The translations under genes and the position numbers were made by a program. Below are positions 41,703 through 51,311 of a DNA stretch of 64,000 bases, one piece after another. The notes under the pieces are model-generated. The model saw nothing but the letters and a program-made list of their open reading frames with translations, was not told the DNA's origin and ran no database searches. Source of the DNA: Roseibacillus sp. (GTDB lineage Bacteria > Verrucomicrobiota > Verrucomicrobiia > Verrucomicrobiales > Akkermansiaceae); NCBI GenBank assembly GCA_029242545.1, contig JAQWTV010000123.1, positions 1 through 64,000 on the forward strand, in the 5' to 3' direction. How positions within the stretch are numbered: position 1 is the first letter of the stretch; every line of letters begins with the position of its first letter.

Positions 41703-44700
41703 ATGAGACAGATTCGAGGACTTTCCCGATCACAGGTTCTGGTTGCCAGTTTAATCCTGCAGTGTGCAGCAATGCACGGTGAGGAGGCGGGCGGGGAGCA
41801 GGTGATCCGCCCGGTAAGCTACTGGAACGACATTCGGCCACTGATGCAGGCAAGCTGCCAAGGCTGCCACCAGCCGGCGAAGGCAAAGGGCGAATATATT
41901 CTCACGGACGTGAAGAGGTTGATTTTGGGTGGAGAGAGTGGAGATGCGGCAGTCGTTCCCGGGCATCCTGACCAAAGTTATCTTCTTGAGCAGATTCTTC
42001 CTGATTCCAATGGCAAGGCTGAGATGCCTCCAAGAGACAAGGCTCTTCACGAGACGGAGATAAACTTGATCCGACGCTGGATCATTGAGGGAGCGCTTGA
42101 TGATACGCCTGAGAATGCTTTCCAGAAATATGACATGGAAAATCCTCCGGTCTATGCGGAGGCTCCGATTGTTACTTCCATGGACTATTCGCCAGACGGC
42201 TCATTGCTGGCAATCGCCGGTTTCCATGAAGTAATCCTTCAAGATGCAAGAACTGGTGATTCGGTTGCGCGGTTGGTCGGTCTCTCCGAAAGGATCGAGA
42301 GCGTTGCCTTTTCCCCTGACGGAACAATGCTGGCAGTTACGGGTGGCTTGCCTGGCAGGATGGGAGAGGTGCAGGTGTGGAATGTTGCGAAGAGGGCTCT
42401 TAAAATTTCAGTGCCGGTAACCTATGACACTATTTACGGGGCTGCGTGGTCTCCTGATAATAAGCTCATTTCGTTCGGCTGTAGTGATAATGCCTTGAGA
42501 GCGATCCAGGTTGCAGATGGCAAGCAGGTGCTTTTCATGGGTGGGCACAACGACTGGGTTCTTGATTCCGTGTTCTCGAAGGATGGAACACAGGTCATCA
42601 GCGTCGGACGGGACATGACGGCGAAGCTCACCGATGTTGAGAGCGAGAGGCTCATTGATAATCTGACGTCGATTACTCCCGGAGAATTGAAAGGTGGTAT
42701 CGCCGCGGTTGCCGGGCATCCATCAAAAGATGAGGTGCTCGTTGGAGGCTCCGACGGGCAACCCCAGATATTTCGACTTAAACGCCAGACGGCCCGGAAG
42801 ATTGGCGATAACGCTAATGTTGTCCGAAAATTTCCCGGAATGCCGGGGCGCATCTGGGATGTTTCGTTTAATGCTGATGGGAAACGCGCGGCGGCGGTTA
42901 GCAGTCTCAACGGGGGAGGAACGGTAACAATATACAATACGGAGTATGACAGCGCCATTCCCGATGAGATTAAGAAAATCTTCAATAAGACTCCCAGCGC
43001 CGGGGAAAAGCAAAAGCTAGAGGGCTACTGGTCCCGGGAAGTGTCGGTAGCCCACTCCATCGAGCTGCAAGACGTGGAAATGTTTTGTCTGGCATTTGCG
43101 CCTGATGGAAAAACCCTTGCGGTTGCTGGTGCAGATGGAACGGTTCGGTTCCTCGACGTAGAAACCGGGAAGGAGGTTCGCAAGGCGGCCGTGGTGGAGA
43201 TTGGAACGGGGGAGATTGCTTCCTCTGTCCAAGGGAGGACTGAGCGACGACTTAACCGGAAGCGCGGAAAACGTGCTGAAATCAGCGAGCGGAGAATATC
43301 ATCTGATGAGATATCCTCGCTGACCCTCGATCCCTCTGAGATTGCTCTAACTGCGCCTAACCACTACTCTCAGATTCTGGTCACCGCGAACCTTAAAGCT
43401 GGAGGCCGAGTGGATGTCACACGTCAGGTTGTAACCGAGGCGTCCGGGGGGCTCCTCTCAATCAGTGCCCGCGGGCAAATTGAGCCGGTTAAGGATGGGG
43501 AAGGGGTGCTTGTGGTTAGGGTCGGCGCAGTCAAGGCTGAGGCAAAGGTAAAGGTAAGTAATGTCGATTCGGTAGTCGCTCCTGACTACGTTCGGGACGT
43601 CAAGCCAGTCATCAGCAGGATGGGTTGCGATGCTGGAACCTGTCACGGGGCGAAGGACGGAAAAAATGGATTTAAGTTGTCGCTACGGGGATATGACCCT
43701 CTTTTCGATGTTCGGGGTTTTAGTGATGACATCTCGGGTCGTCGGGTGAATTACGCGTCTCCTGACGATAGTCTGATGCTGCTGAAGGCTACCGGAGCAG
43801 TTCCGCACGAGGGACAGCAGGTTACCGAGCCTGGTTCGGAATATTACCAGGTCATCCGGGACTGGATAGCGAGTGGTTCTAATCTTGGTGATCCCAAGCC
43901 GGTTGTTAAGTCGATCATGGTGACGCCGAAAAATCCTGTCATTCAGGAGGTTGGAGGGCAGCAGCAGATAAGAGTGGTTGCAACCTACGTAGATGGATCA
44001 AGGCGTGATGTCACTCGGGAATCGTTTCTTGAAAGTGCCAATCAGGATGTGGCCATTCATGACGATTACGGTCTGATGACCACCTTGCGCCGTGGGGAGG
44101 CTCCCGTCCTTGCGCGCTATGAGGGGGCTTATGCGGCCACGACCCTGACGGTGATGGGGGACCGTAGTGGCTTTGAGTGGGTTGAACCTGCAGCGTGGGG
44201 TCAAATTGACAAGTTGGTGGCGGAAAAGTGGCAACGCATGAAAATTCTGCCCAGTGATGTGTGCACGGATGAGGAGTTTCTGCGCCGGGTTTACCTGGAT
44301 CTTACCGGGCTTCCGCCCAAGCCCCTGCAGTTGAAGTTGTTCTTGGCTGATCCCACGGATTCACGGGTCAAGCGGGAGGAGGTTGTCGATGATTTGATCG
44401 GCTCGAAAAGTTTTGTGCAGCATTGGACCAACAAGTGGGCGGACATGCTGATGGTGAATAGCAAGTTCCTTGGGGGTGAGGGTGCCAAGATATACCGCGA
44501 GTGGATCAGGAAAGAGGTGGAGGCCAACACGCCATACGATGTCTTCGTCCGGAAAATTCTTACTGCTACGGGATCTAATAAAGAGAACCCCCCTGCGTCA
44601 TACTTCAAGATTCACCGAAGTCCTGACCTGCTCATGGAGAATACGACCCACTTGTTCCTGGCAACGCGCTTCAATTGTAACAAGTGTCACGATCACCCCT

Positions 44701-46820
44701 TTGAAAGGTGGACCCAGAATCAGTATTATGAAATCGCGGCTTTTTTCTCTCAAGTAAAGCTGGAGAGGGACGGAAAGAACGCACCCAAGCAGAATATCGG
44801 AGGAACTGCAGTGGAGGGAGCGAAGCCGCTCTACGAGATTACAAAAGATGCTGAGGAGGGCGAGATGAAGCACGAGCTCACGGGTCAGATTACCAAGCCG
44901 GGATTCCCATATCTCGCAAACCATGAAAATCCCGATGGTGCAGAGGGATCAACTCCGACAAGACGGGAAGAGTTAGCCGCCTGGCTTACCGCAGGAGACA
45001 ATGAGTTTTTTGGAAGAAGTTATGCCAATCGTATTTGGGGGTATCTCCTTGGAACTGGCGTCATAGAGCCCCTGGATGACATCCGGGCAGGGAATCCTCC
45101 CTCCAATCCAGATCTCCTTGATTACCTTACAGACCGTTTCGTCGAGCAGGGTTTTGATGTTCGGAAGCTCATCGCAGAGATATGCAAATCTAGGACTTAC
45201 CAGCTATCGCTGAAGGTCAACAAATGGAACGAGGATGACGAGATCAACTTCGCCCATGCGAAAGCCCGTCGTTTGCCTGCGGAGGTTCTTTATGATGCTG
45301 TTTATGCGGTGACCGGGGCTACGCCCAAGTTGCAGGCAAAAGAGATAGATGCAAAGCAGGACACCGGAAGTGGATTTTTAGCGACCCTTGGCAGACCGAC
45401 GAGGGAGAGCGCTTGTGAGTGTGACCGGGCTAATGACGTGCAGCTCAGTGGGGTGATGGCTCTTCTAAGTGGCCCTGATATTGCTGAGGCAATAGCTGAT
45501 CCGAAGAATGCCATTGCCAAGCTAGTTGCGGAGAAAGAGGACGATACGAAGCTGATTACTGAGATTTTTCTTCGGGTAATCAACCGGGCTCCAAGTGAGG
45601 CCGAGATCGCCTCGGTGAGGCAAAGCTGGGCCGAGATCCAAACCGATCATAAGGCGATGCTTGCTGAGCTGGCTAAGATGGAAGAGGAGTGGGAGCCCAC
45701 ACGGAAGGCTCGGGAAGCAAAGCGGGTGGCAGGTATAGAAAAAGCGTCAGATGCTATTAGCGGTTACCAAGCTCAGCACGATGCAGAGCGCAAACGTCTG
45801 GAGGATGAGCTTCAGAGGAAGATTGAAGGTTCAAAGAAGGCGGTAAGTGACTACGAGGCTTTGCTGGCGGCAAAAGCGCAAGACTTTGCAGATCAGATGA
45901 AGGGTAATGTAGCAACCAAATGGCACCTCCTCAGGCCTGCTTCAGTGGCGGCATCAGACAAGTCCAAGGTTGAAGTTACAGCAGATGGCTCAATCAGAGG
46001 AGGTGGAGGTGAGCGAGCGTTGGATTACCGGTTCTCGGTTGAAACTAGGATGACAAATATCACCGGGATCATGATCGAGGTTGTCCCGGATCTCTTATTC
46101 AATGGTGGGCCAGGCCTGAGCAAGGACGGGAATATGGTGATTACCGAGCTTGAAACGAAATGGCAGGGGTTGGAAGCGGGGTCCAAAGAGATGCCGGTAA
46201 CGTTTGTTGACGCCAAAGCCAGTTTTAACCAGAAGGATTTTGATGTGAAGCGCGTCTTCGATGGGAATCTGGATGAAGGGAACCGGGGCTGGGCACTAGG
46301 CGGAGGGAATTACAAGGTTCCTCACCGGGCAGTGTTTAAAATGAAGGACGTTATTCAAGGGGACTCCGAGAAGGGTATTAGCCTGAGCGTGGGAGTCCTC
46401 TGCAGGTTTAAGAGTCATCCGTTAGGTCGATTCCGTATTTATGTGACGGCGGACCCTGACACTCTGATCTTTGGGCTCCCTTCTCATGTTTCCGATGCCG
46501 TCACTAAAGACGCTGCCAGCCGTAGTGAGGTGGAGAGGCGAGCGCTCGAGAGCTGGGTGGCCGAGGGCGATGCCGAGTATCAGGCCCTGCTCTGGGCAGC
46601 CAAGGGGCCTTTTCCGCCAATTCAGCCTGACAAAAAGATGGAAGAGCTCAAAAAAGCGCTCGAATATGCCAAAATTCCGATCGAGGAAGACCCCCGGGTC
46701 GTGCGCTTTCGCAGAGATGTGGAGATGAGCGCGGGGCAGGCTGAAAACCCACGACTTACCGCGGCCCAAGATCTCACTTGGGCATTGATTAATAACCCGG
46801 CTTTCTTGTTTAATCATTGA
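41703..46820 (+). CDS. Very large PSD1 protein: cytochrome c, WD40, Ig-like, DUF1549, DUF1553
   Basis: About 1705 residues; ATG at 41703 lies 8 bases after AAGG (ATG at 41697 is too near it). Order: signal peptide; cytochrome c with CQGCH (about residue 58); WD40 blades (PVTSMDYSPDGSLLAIAG to VRFLDVETGKEV, residues about 150-500); Ig-like BIG2-type domain (about 530-640); second cytochrome c CDAGTCHGAKDGKNGFKLSLRG; second Ig-like domain; DUF1549 (LPSDVCTDEEFLRRVYLDLTGLPP ... CNKCHDHPFERW); DUF1553 (SYANRIWGYLLGTGVIEPLDDI); a coiled coil (about 1335-1420); and a C-terminal domain not seen in standard PSD1 proteins. DUF1501 partner is next. Confidence 0.9.
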   Translation: MRQIRGLSRSQVLVASLILQCAAMHGEEAGGEQVIRPVSYWNDIRPLMQASCQGCHQPAKAKGEYILTDVKRLILGGESGDAAVVPGHPDQSYLLEQILPDSNGKAEMPPRDKALHETEINLIRRWIIEGALDDTPENAFQKYDMENPPVYAEAPIVTSMDYSPDGSLLAIAGFHEVILQDARTGDSVARLVGLSERIESVAFSPDGTMLAVTGGLPGRMGEVQVWNVAKRALKISVPVTYDTIYGAAWSPDNKLISFGCSDNALRAIQVADGKQVLFMGGHNDWVLDSVFSKDGTQVISVGRDMTAKLTDVESERLIDNLTSITPGELKGGIAAVAGHPSKDEVLVGGSDGQPQIFRLKRQTARKIGDNANVVRKFPGMPGRIWDVSFNADGKRAAAVSSLNGGGTVTIYNTEYDSAIPDEIKKIFNKTPSAGEKQKLEGYWSREVSVAHSIELQDVEMFCLAFAPDGKTLAVAGADGTVRFLDVETGKEVRKAAVVEIGTGEIASSVQGRTERRLNRKRGKRAEISERRISSDEISSLTLDPSEIALTAPNHYSQILVTANLKAGGRVDVTRQVVTEASGGLLSISARGQIEPVKDGEGVLVVRVGAVKAEAKVKVSNVDSVVAPDYVRDVKPVISRMGCDAGTCHGAKDGKNGFKLSLRGYDPLFDVRGFSDDISGRRVNYASPDDSLMLLKATGAVPHEGQQVTEPGSEYYQVIRDWIASGSNLGDPKPVVKSIMVTPKNPVIQEVGGQQQIRVVATYVDGSRRDVTRESFLESANQDVAIHDDYGLMTTLRRGEAPVLARYEGAYAATTLTVMGDRSGFEWVEPAAWGQIDKLVAEKWQRMKILPSDVCTDEEFLRRVYLDLTGLPPKPLQLKLFLADPTDSRVKREEVVDDLIGSKSFVQHWTNKWADMLMVNSKFLGGEGAKIYREWIRKEVEANTPYDVFVRKILTATGSNKENPPASYFKIHRSPDLLMENTTHLFLATRFNCNKCHDHPFERWTQNQYYEIAAFFSQVKLERDGKNAPKQNIGGTAVEGAKPLYEITKDAEEGEMKHELTGQITKPGFPYLANHENPDGAEGSTPTRREELAAWLTAGDNEFFGRSYANRIWGYLLGTGVIEPLDDIRAGNPPSNPDLLDYLTDRFVEQGFDVRKLIAEICKSRTYQLSLKVNKWNEDDEINFAHAKARRLPAEVLYDAVYAVTGATPKLQAKEIDAKQDTGSGFLATLGRPTRESACECDRANDVQLSGVMALLSGPDIAEAIADPKNAIAKLVAEKEDDTKLITEIFLRVINRAPSEAEIASVRQSWAEIQTDHKAMLAELAKMEEEWEPTRKAREAKRVAGIEKASDAISGYQAQHDAERKRLEDELQRKIEGSKKAVSDYEALLAAKAQDFADQMKGNVATKWHLLRPASVAASDKSKVEVTADGSIRGGGGERALDYRFSVETRMTNITGIMIEVVPDLLFNGGPGLSKDGNMVITELETKWQGLEAGSKEMPVTFVDAKASFNQKDFDVKRVFDGNLDEGNRGWALGGGNYKVPHRAVFKMKDVIQGDSEKGISLSVGVLCRFKSHPLGRFRIYVTADPDTLIFGLPSHVSDAVTKDAASRSEVERRALESWVAEGDAEYQALLWAAKGPFPPIQPDKKMEELKKALEYAKIPIEEDPRVVRFRRDVEMSAGQAENPRLTAAQDLTWALINNPAFLFNH

Positions 46821-46870
46821 AATAAGCTAATCTGCGCTGGGTCTGTCCCTCCGCTCTACTCTATATACCC

Positions 46871-48340
46871 ATGTTCCGTATTAAAGGGCCGAAAGGTCGA
46901 GATCTCTGTGATTCGCATTTAGGATCAACCCGTCGTGATTTCCTCCGGGTTGGGGGAGCAGGTATGATGGGGATGAGCCTGAATAACATTCTTGCGGCCC
47001 AGGACCAGTCAGCTGAGAGCCCACACGCCGGCAAGGATGGCTGGGGAAAGGCCAAGAGCGTAATTCTCATTTATCTTCAGGGAGGCCCGAGTCATCTCGA
47101 TCTCTGGGATCCGAAGAAAAACGTGCCGGATAAGATACGGTCTTCGTTCAATACGATTCCTACCCAGATTCCGGGAATTCATTTCACCGAAATTCTGCCG
47201 AAGCTTGCTAAGGTAAACGATAAGTTCACCACAATCCGCTCGATGAGCTATACGCCGAATGGTTTGTTTAACCACACCGCGGCGATCTACCAGATCATGA
47301 CGGGGTATACCACGGACAAAGTAAGTCCGTCGGGTCAGCTTGAACCGCCGTCTCCCAAGGATTTCCCAAATTTTGGTTCGAATATCATCCGAATTAAACC
47401 GACGGATGAACCGATGCTTCCTTTTGTAATGCTTCCGCGTCCTCTGCAGGAGAGCAACGTCGTAGGGAAGGGTGGAACAGCGGGTTTCCTCGGAAAAGCT
47501 TACGATCCCTATTATCTTTATCCGCCGGGGGATGACATGAAGATGAACAAGATGGATGGGCTGAATGTAGAGGACCTGCAGCTTCGTCCGGAGGTCTTTT
47601 CAACCCGATTGAGGAGGCGAGCCAAGCTGCGGAAGACTATCGAAGACCAGATGCCCGCGCTAGAGAAGGCGGTAGAGAAGTTCAATCTGGATAATTATTA
47701 CGATCAGGCTCTGAACTTGATTGTTTCTGGTAAGGCGCGTGAGGCATTTGATCTGGAAATGGAGAGCGAAGATCTGCGTGATCGCTACGGCCGGAATACC
47801 TTCGGGCAGAGCTGCCTGCTTGCTCGTCGCCTCGTGGAGGCGGGAACCCGGGTGGTAGAGGTCGTGTGGCCCAAGGTCGCCAATTCGGACAATCATTCGT
47901 GGGATCATCATAAAGACCTCAGTAAGCGGATGAAAACTCAGTCGGGTCCAATGCTGGACGGAGGCCTTGCCACTCTTTTTGACGATCTAGATGAGCGTGG
48001 AATGCTCGACGAGACCTTGGTTGTTGCGATTGGAGAATTTGGTAGGGCGCCGGAGAAGGGCGTAAGCACTTCTGGAAATGGAAATAGTGCAGATGGTCGA
48101 GACCATTGGCCCTACTGCTATACTTCTGTGATCGGTGGGGCGGGTATTAAGAGGGGATATGTCCACGGAAAGTCAGATAAGACCGGTTCCGCTCCGGTGG
48201 AATTGCCTGTCCATCCAAGTGAAATACTGGCCACGATATATCATAGTGTGGGTATTGAGCCTGAGACGATCGTCTATAATCACCTGAACCAACCGCGTGA
48301 ATTGGTGAAGGCTCAGGCAGTCGAGAAACTCTTCGCATAG
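46871..48340 (+). CDS. DUF1501 (sulfatase-like fold) Tat-exported protein
   Basis: A 489-residue protein with a Tat leader ([19 protein letters not shown]). The DUF1501 landmarks are complete: [19 protein letters not shown] near residue 60, [35 protein letters not shown], the central [28 protein letters not shown], and YGCTSVIGG-type end ([23 protein letters not shown]). DUF1501 resembles the alkaline-phosphatase/sulfatase superfamily but keeps different active-site residues. It follows the PSD1 gene by 50 bp on the same strand; PSD1-DUF1501 pairs are very common in Planctomycetes and Verrucomicrobia and are probably cotranscribed and cooperate outside the cytoplasm. Reaction unknown. Confidence 0.92.
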   Translation: MFRIKGPKGRDLCDSHLGSTRRDFLRVGGAGMMGMSLNNILAAQDQSAESPHAGKDGWGKAKSVILIYLQGGPSHLDLWDPKKNVPDKIRSSFNTIPTQIPGIHFTEILPKLAKVNDKFTTIRSMSYTPNGLFNHTAAIYQIMTGYTTDKVSPSGQLEPPSPKDFPNFGSNIIRIKPTDEPMLPFVMLPRPLQESNVVGKGGTAGFLGKAYDPYYLYPPGDDMKMNKMDGLNVEDLQLRPEVFSTRLRRRAKLRKTIEDQMPALEKAVEKFNLDNYYDQALNLIVSGKAREAFDLEMESEDLRDRYGRNTFGQSCLLARRLVEAGTRVVEVVWPKVANSDNHSWDHHKDLSKRMKTQSGPMLDGGLATLFDDLDERGMLDETLVVAIGEFGRAPEKGVSTSGNGNSADGRDHWPYCYTSVIGGAGIKRGYVHGKSDKTGSAPVELPVHPSEILATIYHSVGIEPETIVYNHLNQPRELVKAQAVEKLFA

Positions 48341-48404
48341 AGAGACAGCGCTCCAAAGATTCGGCCCCGATCAGAAATACGAAACCGGGCGCCATTCCCT
48401 GTAA

Positions 48405-49481
48405 TTAGGGCCCGTGGGTCAGGGCTTCGGGTTGATCTGTCTGGGCTATGAGAGTCTGTGCAGCCTCGTGGAATGCCGCTGCGACTCGGGATTCGGAAGG
48501 GCCCGCAAGAGCAACAGGTTGTCCCTCATCACAGCGGCGACGAGTTTCGGGGTCAATCGGGATTTCGGCCAGGAGGGGAACGCTCAGACGCTCTGCCTCC
48601 AGTCGTCCTCCTCCCTCGCCGAAAAGGTGATATCGTTTTCCTTGGTCACATTCGAACCACGACATGTTTTCGATGATGCCCAGAACCCTGACGTTTACTT
48701 TGGCAAACATGCTGATGGCCTTTCGTGCATCGATCAGAGCGACTTCCTGCGGAGTTGTCACGATAACAGCGCCGTTCAGAGCGAGAGTCTGGACGATGGT
48801 TAACTGAATGTCTCCAGTGCCGGGGGGGAGGTCAAGAATCAGGACGTCGAGTTCACCCCATGCTACTTCTTGCAAAAACTGCTGAGTGTAACGAGTTGCG
48901 AGAGGTCCGCGGACAATTACCGGGGAATTGTCTCCTAGTATAAATCCCATGGACATCAGCTTGATGCCGTGAGCTTCGATAGGAATAATACGCTCCTTCG
49001 AGTCGGCCATCGGCTGCTGGTCAGAGGCGCCAAACATCAAGGCGATGGATGGTCCATACAAATCGCAGTCGCAGAGACCGACCTTCAATCCCTGCTTTGC
49101 AAGGGTGATGGCCAAGTTTGATGAGACGGTAGATTTGCCTACCCCACCTTTTCCTGATGCCACTGCGATGATTTTCTTTACACCCGGAATTGATTGTTTG
49201 CCGGCTATTCCTCCTGGGGTGTTCGGTCCGCCTGGAGGGTCTTGAACATCGATGGATATTTGAACCTTCTCTGCTCCGCCTGCTAGATGGTCGAGGGCGG
49301 TATGGCAGTCCTTAAAGATTTTTTCCGGAATCTTCGGGTCCCTGGTCTGAATCTGGATCTCGACAGTAACCGTTCCGTCTTGAATCGAGACAGACCTAAC
49401 CAGTCCAAAAGAGATGATGTCTCGGGAGAAGCCCGGGTAGCTGACTGACGAGAGTGCAGTTCGGATTGCGTCTTCGGTCAT
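48405..49481 (-). CDS. mrp: Mrp/ApbC-type Fe-S cluster carrier P-loop ATPase
   Basis: About 358 residues from ATG at 49481 (an open frame continues 15 codons upstream). The N-terminal 90 residues are a MIP18/DUF59-like domain (EDAIRTALSSVSYPGFSRDIISFGLV). The P-loop VASGKGGVGKSTVSSNLA is at about residue 110, LCDCDLYGPSIALMFG follows, then VLILDLPPGTGDIQLTI. The metal site usually reads CPHCG in 'NMSYFVCPHCG...FGHGGG'; here it is NMSWFECDQGKRYHLFGEGGG, with only one cysteine. The family binds Fe-S clusters at the dimer interface and transfers them to apoproteins; with a single cysteine here cluster binding is uncertain. Next to rpoN, divergent from nothing. Confidence 0.85.
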   Translation of the reverse strand: MTEDAIRTALSSVSYPGFSRDIISFGLVRSVSIQDGTVTVEIQIQTRDPKIPEKIFKDCHTALDHLAGGAEKVQISIDVQDPPGGPNTPGGIAGKQSIPGVKKIIAVASGKGGVGKSTVSSNLAITLAKQGLKVGLCDCDLYGPSIALMFGASDQQPMADSKERIIPIEAHGIKLMSMGFILGDNSPVIVRGPLATRYTQQFLQEVAWGELDVLILDLPPGTGDIQLTIVQTLALNGAVIVTTPQEVALIDARKAISMFAKVNVRVLGIIENMSWFECDQGKRYHLFGEGGGRLEAERLSVPLLAEIPIDPETRRRCDEGQPVALAGPSESRVAAAFHEAAQTLIAQTDQPEALTHGP

Positions 49482-49658
49482 GCTCGGGAGGTAGAGGTTT
49501 GTGCTCAGTCCCGGCTGGGTTGTCAAATATTCCAGGGTCTTGACGAGAAAAATTGTTCAGGTGGAAAGGAGGAGAACTCAGGCCAGCCACCGCTAACAGA
49601 CTGATCTTTTGCCTCTGGCGAGGAAGTCTGCTCGTGCCAGGCAGCAGGCCCGCAGGAG

Positions 49659-51050
49659 CTAAAAGCTGCGTCTAAGGTGGCTTGGCAGGATGTTGAGCTG
49701 CTCGCGGTATTTGGCAACGGTTCGCCGAGCGAGTTTGACCCCTTGTTCAGCGAGAATCTTTTGAATGGCTGAATCCGATAGCGGTTTTTGGCGGTTCTCC
49801 TTCTCGATGATCACTTGGAGTGCTTCCCGGACTCCTTGGTTGGAGATAGCATCGCCATCTGTGGTGGTATATCCGGAGGCAAAGAACCGGCGTAATTCAA
49901 TCACGCCATGAGGGGTGCGCGCGTGCTTGCCGGCTACTGCCCGTGAGATTGTTGCCGGATGAACCTGGATCGCAGTAGCAATTTCGTTCATCGTGAGGGG
50001 TTTCAGAAAACGTGGGCCGCGGTCGAGAAATCCCTTCTGACGACTTATGATTTCCTCGGAAATAGCAAGAATAGTGGCTTGGCGCTGGTCGAGAGCCTTG
50101 ATGAGGGTCCGGCCATCCCTCAATTGATTCCTCAGGTAGCTCCGGAGTTTACGGTCCGGACTGGTGGCCACCAGATCCTTGTAGGTCGTGCTCAGCTTCA
50201 GCCGTGGTAGATATTCATTGGTCAGGACGGCGGACCACTCTCCATCCTGGTTTCTCTCGAATGAGACATCTGGAATAATATAAGGATTGCCGGAGGGGTC
50301 GAAAGAGGTCCCCGGTGAAGGGTCCAGCTGGGCAATGTGGCTGGCCGCTTCGGCCACGTCCTCGACCTCAACACCCAGGGCGCTGGCAATCTTGGGATAA
50401 TGCTTGCTGGCGAGATCGCCGAGATGACTTTCGGTGATACGAAACTCCAGAGTATTGAGACGATCGGAACGGTACAGTTGAACGAGAAGAGATTCTCGGA
50501 GGTCTTCCACTGCTACACCCGGAGGATCAAAGCTCTGCAGGGTGGTTTTGGCGCGTTCTAATTCCTCCAGAGGTATGCCAAGGCGCCGCCCAATCTCGCT
50601 TAGGGCTTCATCAAAGAAACCGCGCTCATCCATATTGCCGATCAGGGCCGTTGCTGCCAAGCGGACCTCCGGAGATGGTGCAGAAAGGTTTAGCTGGCCC
50701 AGGAGGTGTTGCTGTAGGGTTTCGGGAGCTACGATAGAGCTGTAGAGATGCTCCCTGCGTTCTTCATCTTCCTGAGTGGAGCCGCTAGTGCGGCGTTCCA
50801 TGATAGCAAGCTCGCGTAAATCATCATCAGGGACTTCAATCGGCTGGTCGTCCTCTCCCGACCCTTGGTCGAGTTCTTCGAGGGATACTGATGCTAAGTC
50901 AGTTTCGAGAACTGGGTTAGTCTCGATATATTGCCTCAGGAGCTGCTGTAGCTCTAAGGCATTTGCCTGTAAAACCTCAAGACTCTGGCGCATCTGAGGC
51001 GCCAAGGTCTGCGTTTGATTGAGGTTTTGATTTAAGGAGGTTCCAGCCAT
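49659..51050 (-). CDS. rpoN: RNA polymerase sigma-54 factor RpoN
   Basis: A 463-residue sigma-54 with all three regions: region I QNLNQTQTLAPQMRQSLEVLQANALELQQLLRQYIETNPVLE, a short acidic region II, the core-binding segment (PDRKLRSYLRNQLRDGRTLIKALDQRQATILAISEEIISRQKGFLDRG), helix-turn-helix MNEIATAIQVHPATISRAVAGKHARTPHGVIELRRFF, and the RpoN box ARRTVAKYRE near the C-terminus. It needs AAA+ activators for open complexes; none are in the window. The start ATG follows GAGAGGA. It directs transcription of nitrogen, motility or stress genes in other bacteria; the regulon here is unknown. Confidence 0.96.
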   Translation of the reverse strand: MAGTSLNQNLNQTQTLAPQMRQSLEVLQANALELQQLLRQYIETNPVLETDLASVSLEELDQGSGEDDQPIEVPDDDLRELAIMERRTSGSTQEDEERREHLYSSIVAPETLQQHLLGQLNLSAPSPEVRLAATALIGNMDERGFFDEALSEIGRRLGIPLEELERAKTTLQSFDPPGVAVEDLRESLLVQLYRSDRLNTLEFRITESHLGDLASKHYPKIASALGVEVEDVAEAASHIAQLDPSPGTSFDPSGNPYIIPDVSFERNQDGEWSAVLTNEYLPRLKLSTTYKDLVATSPDRKLRSYLRNQLRDGRTLIKALDQRQATILAISEEIISRQKGFLDRGPRFLKPLTMNEIATAIQVHPATISRAVAGKHARTPHGVIELRRFFASGYTTTDGDAISNQGVREALQVIIEKENRQKPLSDSAIQKILAEQGVKLARRTVAKYREQLNILPSHLRRSF

Positions 51051-51311
51051 TTCCTCTCCGGGTTTGTTCCAGTGTCACAGGGATTGGCATAGAGGCGAGT
51101 TTATTCCAGCAGAAAGCATGCCATGCTCATAAGTTTCTCTTAATAATTGATTTCTGACTATGGTTGAGTTGGTCCAATGCTGTCGATCCAGGTAGAGATG
51201 ATGATGCTGTCGAGTGTTGAGCGTCCGATAAAGAAGATGCATTTGCTAAGGGGTAGTAAGGATGGAGGTGATTAGGCTTGATAACCTCCGAGGCTCTCCC
51301 TTGACTCTCCC

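Noticed and set aside
51051-51311. Sigma-54 promoter near rpoN/guaB (TTGGCATAGAGG region)
   Set aside because: TGGCA is present, but the matching TTGC at the right distance is missing. The nearby AGCATG-C-CATGCT hairpin is too short to interpret.
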